Origin: an uncultured Christensenellaceae bacterium
GTDB lineage: Bacteria; Bacillota; Clostridia; Christensenellales; Pumilibacteraceae
Length of the DNA stretch: 64,000 nt
Direction: 5' to 3'
NCBI GenBank assembly: GCA_910588155.1
Contig: CAJUPB010000012.1
Span: 11,356-75,355, forward strand
The notes under the pieces were generated by a model, which did not search any database, was not told where the DNA came from, and was given only the letters and a program-made list of their open reading frames with translations. Both the position numbers and the translations under genes were made by a program. Positions 50,334 to 57,643 of the stretch are shown here, piece after piece (position 1 is the first letter of the stretch; each line of letters begins with the position of its first letter).

Positions 50334-51518
50334 ATGAATATCGAACAATTAAAAATCGATGCCGAAAACGGCAACGCGGCTGCACGGTGTGCGTTAGGCA
50401 AAATCTTATTGCGTATCGATTACGACGGTACGGAGATAGACGAAAACGCAGACGAAGGCGTCAGACTGCTTAAAAGCGCGGCAAAGCAAGGCAATGCTGA
50501 ATCCGAGTTTAATTTGGGCTTGTGCTATCTTTACGGGCGCGGAGTTGACGAAGATAAAACGGAAGCATTCAAGCATACCTTGTCCGCCGCAAAAAAGAAT
50601 TATGCTTCCGCACAAAATAATATTGGCACTTTTTACGAAAACGGGATAGGCGTTGAAAAGGACGAAAATGCCGCCTTCGAGTGGTATAAAAAATCGGCAG
50701 ACCAAGGCAATGCTATCGGGCAACTGAATGTGGGTAATTGCTATAAGGAGGGAATTGCCGTAAAGCGAGATTTCGCGGAAGCTCTCAAATGGATGAAGCT
50801 GTCCGCCGAGCAGGGGAATGCCGACGCTTTGTTTAAGATTGGCATTTTTTACGAATACGGTTACGGGGTCGGACGCGACGCGAAAGAATCGTTCGATTGG
50901 TATAAAAAAGCCGCCGAAAAAAATCACGGCAAAGCGATGTGTTACGTCGGCTATTGCTATCAGTACGGCGACGGTGTGGAGCGCAATCTTCAAGAAGCCG
51001 TTAAGTGGTATCAGGCTTCTATGGAACAAAAATATTTTCAGGCTTTCACCAATATGGGATATTGCTACCAGTACGGCGAAGGCGTAGAAAAGAATATGAA
51101 TGCGGCGATTATGCTGTATCGCGCGGGCGCCGAACTCGGCAGTACGGACGCAATTTATAATTTGGGTATCTGCTACTACTACGGTTATGGCGTTAAGCAA
51201 AACGACGAAGAAGCCGCTAAATATTTTCTCGCCGGAGCAAACGCAGGCAGCGATAAATGCCAATTCAGAATAGGCGTTTGTTACGCTTGCGGCGAGGGCG
51301 TTGAGGAAGATGCCGATAAGGCTATCGAATATTGGACTCTTGCCGCCGCGAAAGGCAACGACGACGCATTGTATTCGCTGGGCGAACTTTACGAAAACGG
51401 TATGGGCGTCGAAGAAGATATTGACGAAGCCGTGAAATACTATAAAGCTGCCGCCGCAAAAGGCAACGACGACGCAATAAAGAAATTGAAAAAAGGAAAA
51501 TTCAAAAGATATATGTAA
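50334..51518 (+). CDS. Sel1-repeat (tetratricopeptide-like) protein
   Basis: A 394-residue protein made of about ten Sel1-like repeats of 36 residues, with the usual pattern A-x-x-x-L-G-x-x-Y-x-x-G-x-G-V-x-x-D-x-x-x-A-x-x-W-Y-x-K-A-A-x-x-G: for example LGLCYLYGRGVDEDKTEAF and MGYCYQYGEGVEKNMNAAI. These form a helical solenoid for binding other proteins. It lacks a signal peptide and is thus cytoplasmic. The ATG at 50334 follows ACAAGGAGTCAAAA; an earlier in-frame ATG at 50313 lies before this site. The repeats are closely similar in sequence, suggesting recent expansion. Confidence 0.9.
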   Translation: MNIEQLKIDAENGNAAARCALGKILLRIDYDGTEIDENADEGVRLLKSAAKQGNAESEFNLGLCYLYGRGVDEDKTEAFKHTLSAAKKNYASAQNNIGTFYENGIGVEKDENAAFEWYKKSADQGNAIGQLNVGNCYKEGIAVKRDFAEALKWMKLSAEQGNADALFKIGIFYEYGYGVGRDAKESFDWYKKAAEKNHGKAMCYVGYCYQYGDGVERNLQEAVKWYQASMEQKYFQAFTNMGYCYQYGEGVEKNMNAAIMLYRAGAELGSTDAIYNLGICYYYGYGVKQNDEEAAKYFLAGANAGSDKCQFRIGVCYACGEGVEEDADKAIEYWTLAAAKGNDDALYSLGELYENGMGVEEDIDEAVKYYKAAAAKGNDDAIKKLKKGKFKRYM

Positions 51519-51598
51519 GCCGAATTAAAGGAATATAGCGCATATTTCTCCCTGTTTCCCTTCATACTTCGGACACTGCTGTTCTAATCGCAATTATC

Positions 51599-51634
51599 AA
51601 ATAAAGCTGCGACACATTCGTGGCTTTATTTTTG
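51599..51634 (+). terminator. Terminator of the Sel1-repeat gene
   Basis: AAATAAAGC (51599-51607) pairs with GCTTTATTT (51623-51631) around a 15-base loop, followed by TTT. Confidence 0.75.
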
Positions 51635-51636
51635 CA

Positions 51637-51837
51637 TTGTTACTCGGCTTTATGATGCTCATCTGCAAGTACAGTAATTTTGAAGCACTCACGCCCGAAA
51701 TACTGCGCTCGTTCATTTGCAAGGTAATCGTTCACGAGAAAACGAAAGTAAAAACGGTTGAAATCGTCTATAACTTCGTGGAACAATTGCCCCGCGGTTC
51801 TTTGACGACGACGAAGATTATTAACACAGGAAATTAA
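51637..51837 (+). pseudogene. Remnant of the C-terminal part of a large serine recombinase
   Basis: A 66-codon open stretch reads LTPEILRSFICKVIVHEKT then VEIVYNFVEQLP, like the end of large serine recombinases (a resolvase with the DUF4368 tail, where LTPxxLxxxIxKIxVHE leads to VxIYYxF). Everything upstream that such an enzyme needs (resolvase catalytic domain and zinc ribbon) is missing, and there is no ribosome site. It is probably what is left of an integrative or transposable element that once occupied this A+T-rich region. The 120 bases after it up to the lipid kinase hold only a small inverted repeat AGGCGTG/CACGCCT at 51854-51876. Confidence 0.6.
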
Positions 51838-51956
51838 ACCAAGACAAGAGAAAAGGCGTGAATTCACGACACGCCTAATTCTCTTTCGCAGCGACTTACC
51901 TATAAATTTTCTATGGGGACTACGGTAATGTGCTCGCTATTTTAATGCTTGAATAA

Positions 51957-52808
51957 CTATTTAAAAGTTTTCAGACCGCCTTTTACTACTTTGCAATCCA
52001 AAACCGCATCTTTGTAAATTTCTCCGTCCAGCTCTATGGGGTAGTTGAAAGGGGAAGAAACTTTGACTTCTTCGCATTCGAAGTGGCGTACATACGGTTT
52101 GTCAAGATGTCTGCCGTTTGTAAAACCCATAAGCGCCCGCATTATTTTGCCGTTTTGCGGCATTTGTACGGTTATGACGTTCAGTTTTCCGCTGTCGAAC
52201 GAAGACAGCGGAGATATTTTCATTCCTCCGCCGAACTGTTTGCCGTTGCACACGCCGACCATAATGCAAGAGTAATGTTCTGTCTTTTCGCCGATTGTGA
52301 CGTCCAATTCGTAGGGTTGAAAATGCGATATGCAATATATCAGCGACATAAGATAAGTCAACTTTGTGTCGCGTTTGTTTTCCACGCGTTCCAGTACGGA
52401 AACGTCCAATCCCGTGCCGCCGATGTTCAGACAGCGCAAACCGCACGCAAGTTGTATGTAATCGATATTTGTCGGTTGCCCGTTCAAAGCCGCATTCAGC
52501 GCTTCGGCGGGTTTTTTCGAAAGTCGGAACACTTCGGCAAAGTCGTTGCCTCGTCCGCAGGGAATGAAACCTATTCCGCATTTTTCCACATCGAGGCCGT
52601 TCAATACCTCGTGAAATGTACCGTCGCCGCCGACGGCGATTATCCTTTCTCCGTCAAACTGTTCCGCAAGCTGCTTCGCGTGTCCCTTCCGCGCCGTTTC
52701 GCAAATCTCGAACGGAATGTTTTTATCGGACATCTGCGAGCGTATGAGAGCCTCAATCTTCTTTCCGTTTCCGCTTCCGCTGCCGGGATTGATTATAAAA
52801 CGGTACAT
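51957..52808 (-). CDS. Diacylglycerol kinase-family lipid kinase (YegS/BmrU type)
   Basis: A 283-residue lipid kinase of the DagK/YegS/BmrU family, which phosphorylates diacylglycerol or a related lipid with ATP. Motifs are FIINPGSGSGNG at the start, the GGDGT nucleotide-binding loop in RIIAVGGDGTFHEVLNGL, GFIPCGRGNDFAEVF, and the later LNIGGTGLDVSVL and CNGKQFGGGMKISPLSSFDSG. On the minus strand AAGGAGAAATTATCG precedes the ATG at 52808; a longer frame to 52889 has no such site. It is divergent from the CCA transferase gene. Confidence 0.92.
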   Translation of the reverse strand: MYRFIINPGSGSGNGKKIEALIRSQMSDKNIPFEICETARKGHAKQLAEQFDGERIIAVGGDGTFHEVLNGLDVEKCGIGFIPCGRGNDFAEVFRLSKKPAEALNAALNGQPTNIDYIQLACGLRCLNIGGTGLDVSVLERVENKRDTKLTYLMSLIYCISHFQPYELDVTIGEKTEHYSCIMVGVCNGKQFGGGMKISPLSSFDSGKLNVITVQMPQNGKIMRALMGFTNGRHLDKPYVRHFECEEVKVSSPFNYPIELDGEIYKDAVLDCKVVKGGLKTFK

Positions 52809-52860
52809 CGATAATTTCTCCTTATTGGTTGAAAAACATTGGGTTGAATTAACGTATTTT

Positions 52861-52889
52861 ATTATAACATTTTTGCCGCGAAATATCAA
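52861..52889 (-). promoter_or_regulatory. Promoter of the lipid kinase gene
   Basis: On the minus strand TTGATA (52889-52884) and TATAAT (52866-52861) are 17 bases apart. Confidence 0.82.
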
Positions 52890-52907
52890 GAGAAATAACG
52901 AAAAAGA

Positions 52908-52936
52908 TTGCCAAAACGCGTTTTTAATGATATAAT
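52908..52936 (+). promoter_or_regulatory. Promoter of the CCA transferase gene, very short leader
   Basis: TTGCCA (52908-52913) and TATAAT (52931-52936), 17 bases apart, with 9 bases to the ATG at 52946. Confidence 0.8.
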
Positions 52937-52945
52937 ATCTTACGT

Positions 52946-54304
52946 ATGAAAATCGAAGTACCTAAAAGCTTGGAATTGCTTGTCAAATCCGCAGGAGTTC
53001 CCGTATATCTCGTCGGGGGTTACGTTCGCAATAGTCTGCGCGGTTTAAAACCCACGGATATGGACCTTACGGGACCGCAGCCAGTGAGCGCGTTGAAGCT
53101 GTCGCCGAAGTACAGAGTAAAGACGGTCAATTTCCGTCTCGGCACGGCGCAGATAAAATGCGGAAAAGAAGTATACGAGTATACTCCTTTTCGCGTGGAG
53201 AATTATGATAAAGGACACACGCCGAGCGAGGTGTATTTTACGACGGATATAAAGCAGGACGCACTCCGCCGCGATTTTACTTGCAACAGTGTATATTATG
53301 ATATTATAAACGACGAGCTTATAGATTTGGTCGGTGGAATAGCCGACATAGAGCGCGGAGTGCTTCGGTCGTATAAGCCCGAGCGTACGCTTTCGTCGGA
53401 CGGGTTGAGAATCATACGTCTCGTACGTTTCGCCTGTCAGCTCGGCTTCAAAATCGACGGAGCGACGGCTTCGGCGGCTATGGCGAAAGCCGAGCTGTTG
53501 AAGGATATAACGCCGGAGAGAAAACGGGAAGAGCTTGACAAAATTCTTGCGGCGGACGTTGCCAACGGCATTGACCAGGCCCATTACCGCGGAGTGAAAC
53601 TGCTTGCCAAAATGGGACTTTTCAAATATCTGATTCCGGAAGTGGAACAGTGTGTGGGAGTGGAGCAGAACCCCGCATACCATAAGTACGACGTGGCGGA
53701 ACATACTTTCCGCACCGTGGCATATGCGCCCGTGAAAGTCAGGCTTGCGGCTCTTTTTCACGATTTGGGCAAAGCTTATTGTATGGAAAAACACGGCAAT
53801 ATGCACGGGCACGAGTTGGTCTCCTCGCAGATTGCCGAAAGACGAATGGGCTATTACGGATTGCGGTACAGCAACGACGAGATAGCTTTCGTCAAAAAAC
53901 TCGTGTTGAATCATATGTACGATATGGCGGGGAACACGTCCTCCGCGAAAGTAAAGCGCTTTGTCGCGGCAAACTTCGATATAATAGACGACTTGATAGA
54001 CTTGATAAATGCCGATAAACTTGCCACCGGTATGGTATTAAAAGAGCAGCTTGGTGAAAATCGCTTTACTGCGGTCAAATGGGAGCTGATAGAAAGCGGT
54101 GCGCCGATATACGTCGGAGACTTGGAAATAGACGGCAACGACTGTCACGCGGCAGGTCTGGACGGCGAACAGATTGGTCTGTTTTTGAAAGAGATGTTGG
54201 ACGTATGTTTGCTGAATCCGCGCCTTAACAATAGGTTGTGGCTGACGGAACGGGCGGCGGTCAAAGCGGAGAATTTGAGAAAGAACGAAAAAAGCAAGGA
54301 GTGA
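52946..54304 (+). CDS. CCA tRNA nucleotidyltransferase-like polymerase with HD domain
   Basis: A 452-residue class II nucleotidyltransferase. The head has VYLVGGYVRNSLRG with PTDMDLTG, the metal-binding D-x-D, then QDALRRDFTCNSVYYD and GLRIIRLVRFACQLGF, as in CCA-adding enzymes and poly(A) polymerases. An HD domain follows (AALFHDLGKAY, GHELVSSQI, KLVLNHM), as found in many CCA enzymes. CCA addition to tRNA ends is the likely role, although the initiator tRNA in this window already encodes CCA, so repair is probable; poly(A) polymerase activity cannot be excluded. The ATG has no ribosome site and lies 9 bases after the -10 box. The PHP gene follows after 2 bases. Confidence 0.88.
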   Translation: MKIEVPKSLELLVKSAGVPVYLVGGYVRNSLRGLKPTDMDLTGPQPVSALKLSPKYRVKTVNFRLGTAQIKCGKEVYEYTPFRVENYDKGHTPSEVYFTTDIKQDALRRDFTCNSVYYDIINDELIDLVGGIADIERGVLRSYKPERTLSSDGLRIIRLVRFACQLGFKIDGATASAAMAKAELLKDITPERKREELDKILAADVANGIDQAHYRGVKLLAKMGLFKYLIPEVEQCVGVEQNPAYHKYDVAEHTFRTVAYAPVKVRLAALFHDLGKAYCMEKHGNMHGHELVSSQIAERRMGYYGLRYSNDEIAFVKKLVLNHMYDMAGNTSSAKVKRFVAANFDIIDDLIDLINADKLATGMVLKEQLGENRFTAVKWELIESGAPIYVGDLEIDGNDCHAAGLDGEQIGLFLKEMLDVCLLNPRLNNRLWLTERAAVKAENLRKNEKSKE

Positions 54305-54306
54305 AT

Positions 54307-55116
54307 ATGAAAGCCGATTTGCACGCACATTCCTATTATTCCGACGGGGATTTGTCCCCGAGAGAACTTGCGCGATATATGTCGGAAGCGGGAGCAGATG
54401 CGTTTTCGCTCACCGACCACGATACTATGGCGGGCGTGGACGAGGCTTGTGCGGCGGCGGAAGAGTTCGGATTGAAGTTTGTTCCCGGTGTGGAAATTTC
54501 CGCATACGACGGGTGCGACATTCATATTCTCGGTTATTACGTCGATAAAAACAATCCGAAGTTTAAAAAGTTCGATGCGGATATGTCCGAATCCAGACGT
54601 GTGCGTTTCGAGAGAACTTTGGAGCTTTTGAAGCAGTATGGTATGCCGCTGGATTTTGACAAAGCTCGCTCGTTTGCCAAAAGAAATCCTTCCCGAGCGC
54701 ACGCGGCGATGGGGCTTGTGGATGCGGGATACGAGCCCGATATGGCAAGTTGTTTCGACAAGTGGTTGAGAGCGGGCGGTCCGTGTTATGTCCCCAACGA
54801 TTCTTTCGGGCCCGAAGAGGCGGTTCGCCTTATTTGCGATTGCGGCGGTATAGCCGTGCTGGCGCATCCCGTGCGAATAAGAATGAATTCGGATAAGCTT
54901 GCTTCATATATCAAAATGCTGACAAAACGCGGACTTTCGGGAATAGAGGCGAGCTATAAACAGGCGCAAGAAGACGTCGTGAAAAAATTTACGGAAATCG
55001 GAAAAGCCAACGGTTTGTTCATTACAAACGGCGGCGACTTTCATTCCCCGAGCAGAAGTCTCCCGGTACCGCGCGAAATTTCGGAGAGTACGGCGAAAGC
55101 ATTGCGTCTTTTATAA
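54307..55116 (+). CDS. PHP-domain phosphoesterase
   Basis: A 269-residue PHP-family metal-dependent phosphoesterase. Metal-binding motifs are DLHAHSYYSDGDLSP, FSLTDHDTMAGV, FVPGVEISAYDGCDIHILGY, and the later VLAHPVRI and NGGDFHSPSRS. Stand-alone proteins of this kind (YciV/RNase AM type) hydrolyse 5' nucleotides, short RNA or 3',5'-bisphosphonucleosides. AAGGAG ends five bases before the ATG at 54307; a longer frame from 54238 lies inside the upstream gene. With the CCA enzyme upstream, a role in RNA end processing is an attractive inference. Confidence 0.9.
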   Translation: MKADLHAHSYYSDGDLSPRELARYMSEAGADAFSLTDHDTMAGVDEACAAAEEFGLKFVPGVEISAYDGCDIHILGYYVDKNNPKFKKFDADMSESRRVRFERTLELLKQYGMPLDFDKARSFAKRNPSRAHAAMGLVDAGYEPDMASCFDKWLRAGGPCYVPNDSFGPEEAVRLICDCGGIAVLAHPVRIRMNSDKLASYIKMLTKRGLSGIEASYKQAQEDVVKKFTEIGKANGLFITNGGDFHSPSRSLPVPREISESTAKALRLL

Positions 55117-55149
55117 AGAAAACGGCTCCTTCCTTTCGGGAAAGAACCG
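55115..55149 (-). terminator. Terminator of the spore coat gene pair
   Basis: On the minus strand an 11-base stem with two G-U pairs (CGGTTCTTTCC with GGAAGGAGCCG) is followed by TTTTCTTT. On the plus strand the G-U pairs become A-C mismatches, so it works better for the minus strand. Confidence 0.78.
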
Positions 55150-55169
55150 CATCTCTTTTGTTTAGGCAA

Positions 55170-55466
55170 TCAGCAGTTTGCGCTGCAAGAACAATATTTT
55201 TCGCAAGCGCAGGTGATTTCGTTGCAGTCCGCGCAAGTTGTTTCGTACATTCCGTTTTCGTTCATATAGCGGAATGCGTCGTATTGGTCTGCCGCACACT
55301 CGTTCATAAGTGTGTGCAAGAGTTCGCGCAAGTTCTCGTCGGCACATTCTATGATGGCTTCGGCATAGAGCTTCACAAGCGTTTTGTGGCAGCCCAAAAT
55401 GTCGGAAATGACGTCATAGTCGTCAAGTTTGCATTTTTGCTGTGCATTATCGGTTACTGTTTTCAT
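55170..55466 (-). CDS. CotF-family spore coat protein
   Basis: A 98-residue protein of the CotF type: a helical bundle beginning LDDYDVISDILGCHKTLVKLYAEAIIEC, with LRELLHTLMNECAADQYDAFRYMNENGMY. CotF-like proteins are found in the spore coat. The last 25 residues are cysteine-rich (CADCNEITCACEKYCSCSANC, eight Cys), which may crosslink the coat by disulfides or bind metal. AAGGAGG lies 10 bases before the ATG at 55466 on the minus strand. The gene follows the small coat gene by 22 bases in the same operon. Confidence 0.82.
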   Translation of the reverse strand: MKTVTDNAQQKCKLDDYDVISDILGCHKTLVKLYAEAIIECADENLRELLHTLMNECAADQYDAFRYMNENGMYETTCADCNEITCACEKYCSCSANC

Positions 55467-55487
55467 AATCGGCAATCCTCCTTTATT

Positions 55488-55682
55488 TCAGTCTTGGTTT
55501 TCGAGATAGTTGAGTATGGTCTCGAAACGGTGCTTGCAGTTGTTCGCATATCTGCCGACGTTGGCTTTGAGATGCTCGTCGCAAATATCGGAAACATAGT
55601 TACAGCATTTTTTGTAGGAGAGGTTTTCCGAATCCAGCAGTTCGCCGAGTTTGGAAAGACTCTTGGTTGTGATGTTGGGCAT
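55488..55682 (-). CDS. Small spore coat-associated protein
   Basis: A 64-residue helical protein, starting MPNITTKSLSKLGELLDSE and ending RFETILNYLENQD. Short proteins of this look are commonly coded just before CotF genes in Clostridia and are annotated as spore coat proteins; the two parts together resemble a split ferritin-like helix bundle. AGGAGGAGCAATT precedes the ATG on the minus strand. Three cysteines (residues 26, 27 and 34) are inside the helix region, with a fourth near residue 49. Confidence 0.75.
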   Translation of the reverse strand: MPNITTKSLSKLGELLDSENLSYKKCCNYVSDICDEHLKANVGRYANNCKHRFETILNYLENQD

Positions 55683-55763
55683 AATTGCTCCTCCTGTTAT
55701 ATTTCTTGCATATAGTATTCGTTGAGCAGGCGACGTTTATTCGGCAAAAGGACGTGTAAAAGT

Positions 55764-56381
55764 ATGGGAAAGATTACGGACATAGTAAGGCAGAAAGGTA
55801 ACAAGAGCAGGGTCAGTCTGTTTTTGGACAGCGCATTCCTCTGCGGATTGGACGAGCTTACCGCAGTCAAAAACCGTCTCGAAATCGGAACGGAAATCGA
55901 CGGTGAGGACATTGCCCGCATACAGGCGGAATCGGAATATGTTACGGCGCTCGACAAATCTTTGAGTCGTCTTTCCGTGCGCCCGAGAAGCGAGAGGGAA
56001 ATCAGAGATTTTCTCAAAGACAAGGGCTATCTCTCCGCCGTTTCGGATAAGGTTTGCGCAAGACTTTCGGAACTCGGATATTTGGACGACGCCGCTTATG
56101 CAAGACAGTATATAGACGAGAACAAATGCCGATACGGCGCGGTTCGTTTGAAAAACGAACTTATAAAACGCGGTGTGGACAGAGATATTATAGACGAACA
56201 GCTTGACGGGTGCGACCGTGACGAAGCGGTCGTTGCGCTTGCACGGTCACTGTGGAGAAGTTGCGGCAAAGACAAGTATAAACTGAAAAACAAATTATAC
56301 GCAAAAGGCTGCAACGGAGAGGACATCTCGTTTGCAATCGATGCGTTGGAAAGCGAAGGCGCTTTCGACGAAGAAGAATAG
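55764..56381 (+). CDS. recX: Regulatory protein RecX
   Basis: RecX binds RecA filaments and limits their activity. The 205-residue protein contains three-helix repeats: ALDKSLSRLSVRPRSEREIRDFLKDKGY, LSELGYLDDAAYARQYIDENKCRYGAVRLKNELIKRGV and a C-terminal KLKNKLYAKGCNGEDISFAIDAL. The first 50 residues form a small beta domain (ITDIVRQKGNKSRVSLFLDSAFLCGL). ATG 55764 is preferred because AAAAGGAC lies upstream and the alternative at 55722 overlaps the divergent coat promoter region. recA is not in the window. Confidence 0.88.
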   Translation: MGKITDIVRQKGNKSRVSLFLDSAFLCGLDELTAVKNRLEIGTEIDGEDIARIQAESEYVTALDKSLSRLSVRPRSEREIRDFLKDKGYLSAVSDKVCARLSELGYLDDAAYARQYIDENKCRYGAVRLKNELIKRGVDRDIIDEQLDGCDRDEAVVALARSLWRSCGKDKYKLKNKLYAKGCNGEDISFAIDALESEGAFDEEE

Positions 56382-56397
56382 AAAAGGAGAATAGGTT

Positions 56398-57288
56398 ATG
56401 GAAAGCAGAATACCCGACGGTTTTAAACTCGGACATTACAACGACGAACATACGGGAGTCAGCGTCATTCTGTGCGACGGTGCCGTCGGCGGAGTCGACG
56501 TGCGCGGCTGTGCTCCGGGGACGCGGGAAACCGACCTTTTGAGAGCGGAAAAAGCCATTGAAGAAGTACACGCCGTTGCGTTGTGCGGAGGTTCGTCGTA
56601 CGGACTTCAAGCTTGCTGCGGAATTATGGAATGGCTGCGTGAAAAGGGTGTGGGTTATAAAATGGGAGATAAAATCGTGCCGCTTGTCGCAGGCGCGGTC
56701 ATTTACGATTTGAAAGGCGATTCCTATCATTATCCCGATATGAACGCAGGCAAAGCGGCGTGCGACAATGCAAGCGACAGACCTATTCGCGGAAAAGTCG
56801 GCGCAGGCAAGGGTGCGACCGTAGGCAAAATACGCGGCGACGCATTTGCGAGCGAGGGCGGCTTGGGAATCGCAACCGTTGCCGTCGGCGCGGCTACCGT
56901 GACCGCCGTTGTCGTAGTTAATGCTTGCGGCGACGTGCGCGACGCAGACAGCGGTAAAATCCTTGCGGGAGCGAAAGCCAATGACGGAAGCTTTATCGAT
57001 ACGGCGGGTTGTATTGTCAACAACGACTTTATGAAATTGATGAAGGGCGGAAATACCACGATAGGTTGTATTATGACAGACGCGAAACTGACGAAGTTGC
57101 AGGCAAACAAAATTGCGACTTTGGCGCACGACGGTATGGCAAGAGCCATACGCCCCGTTCATACCGATTTCGACGGGGACACCCTGTTTGCGCTTTCGTC
57201 AAACAAAGTCGACGCGCAGTTTATGGCCGTCGGAGTGGCTGCGGAAGAAGCCGTGGCGAGAGCAATTGCGGACGCGGTGAGAAAGTAA
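56398..57288 (+). CDS. P1-family (DmpA-like) peptidase/aminopeptidase
   Basis: A 296-residue protein of the P1/DmpA (S58) family, Ntn-like hydrolases that cut themselves to expose an N-terminal Ser or Thr nucleophile and then act as aminopeptidases or beta-peptidyl hydrolases. Family segments are LCGGSSYGLQACCGIMEWL, KVGAGKGATVGK, and the probable self-cleavage and nucleophile site GGNTTIGCIMTDA, where cleavage would fall before a Thr. It ends with VRPVHTDFDGDTLFAL-like IRPVHTDFDGDTLFAL. AAAAGGAGAATAGG precedes the ATG. It starts the four-gene run P1 peptidase, acpS, nnr after recX with short gaps. Confidence 0.9.
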   Translation: MESRIPDGFKLGHYNDEHTGVSVILCDGAVGGVDVRGCAPGTRETDLLRAEKAIEEVHAVALCGGSSYGLQACCGIMEWLREKGVGYKMGDKIVPLVAGAVIYDLKGDSYHYPDMNAGKAACDNASDRPIRGKVGAGKGATVGKIRGDAFASEGGLGIATVAVGAATVTAVVVVNACGDVRDADSGKILAGAKANDGSFIDTAGCIVNNDFMKLMKGGNTTIGCIMTDAKLTKLQANKIATLAHDGMARAIRPVHTDFDGDTLFALSSNKVDAQFMAVGVAAEEAVARAIADAVRK

Positions 57289-57289
57289 T

Positions 57290-57634
57290 ATGCTGGGAGT
57301 GGATATTGTCGAAACGGCAAGAATAGAACGCGCGGCGCAGAACAAACGGTTTGTCGAAAAAACGTTTACGGCGGGCGAGCGGGAGTATTTTGAAAAAAAG
57401 AACGGCGCATACGAATCTCTTGCCGGCTTTTGGTGCGTCAAGGAGGCCGTGGCGAAGGCTTTGGGCAGCGGCATAAGATTTGCTTTGACAGATGTGGAGA
57501 CGAGCCACGACGCAAGCGGAAAACCTATTGCCGTATTGAGCGGAAAAGCCAAAGAATTGCTCGGAAACAGGTGTGTGGAAATATCCGTTTCTCACACGTC
57601 GACGACTGCCGTGGCGGTAGCGATAATTTTGTAG
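57290..57634 (+). CDS. acpS: Holo-[acyl-carrier-protein] synthase
   Basis: AcpS transfers the 4'-phosphopantetheine arm of CoA to acyl carrier protein for fatty acid synthesis. The 114-residue protein has the metal-binding start MLGVDIVETARIER (Asp5), FTAGEREYFEKK, the signature FWCVKEAVAKALG with Glu and Lys, and ISVSHTSTTAVAVAI. The ATG follows the upstream stop by one base and relies on an SD-like GAGAAAG in the upstream gene end. The pairing with the NAD(P)HX repair gene is common in bacteria. Confidence 0.95.
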   Translation: MLGVDIVETARIERAAQNKRFVEKTFTAGEREYFEKKNGAYESLAGFWCVKEAVAKALGSGIRFALTDVETSHDASGKPIAVLSGKAKELLGNRCVEISVSHTSTTAVAVAIIL

Positions 57635-57643
57635 GGAGCAAAT

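Noticed and set aside
51854..51876. AGGCGTG/CACGCCT inverted repeat as terminator or att site
   Set aside because: Perfect 7+7 with a 9-base loop but no T run and no second copy found; too little to assign a role.
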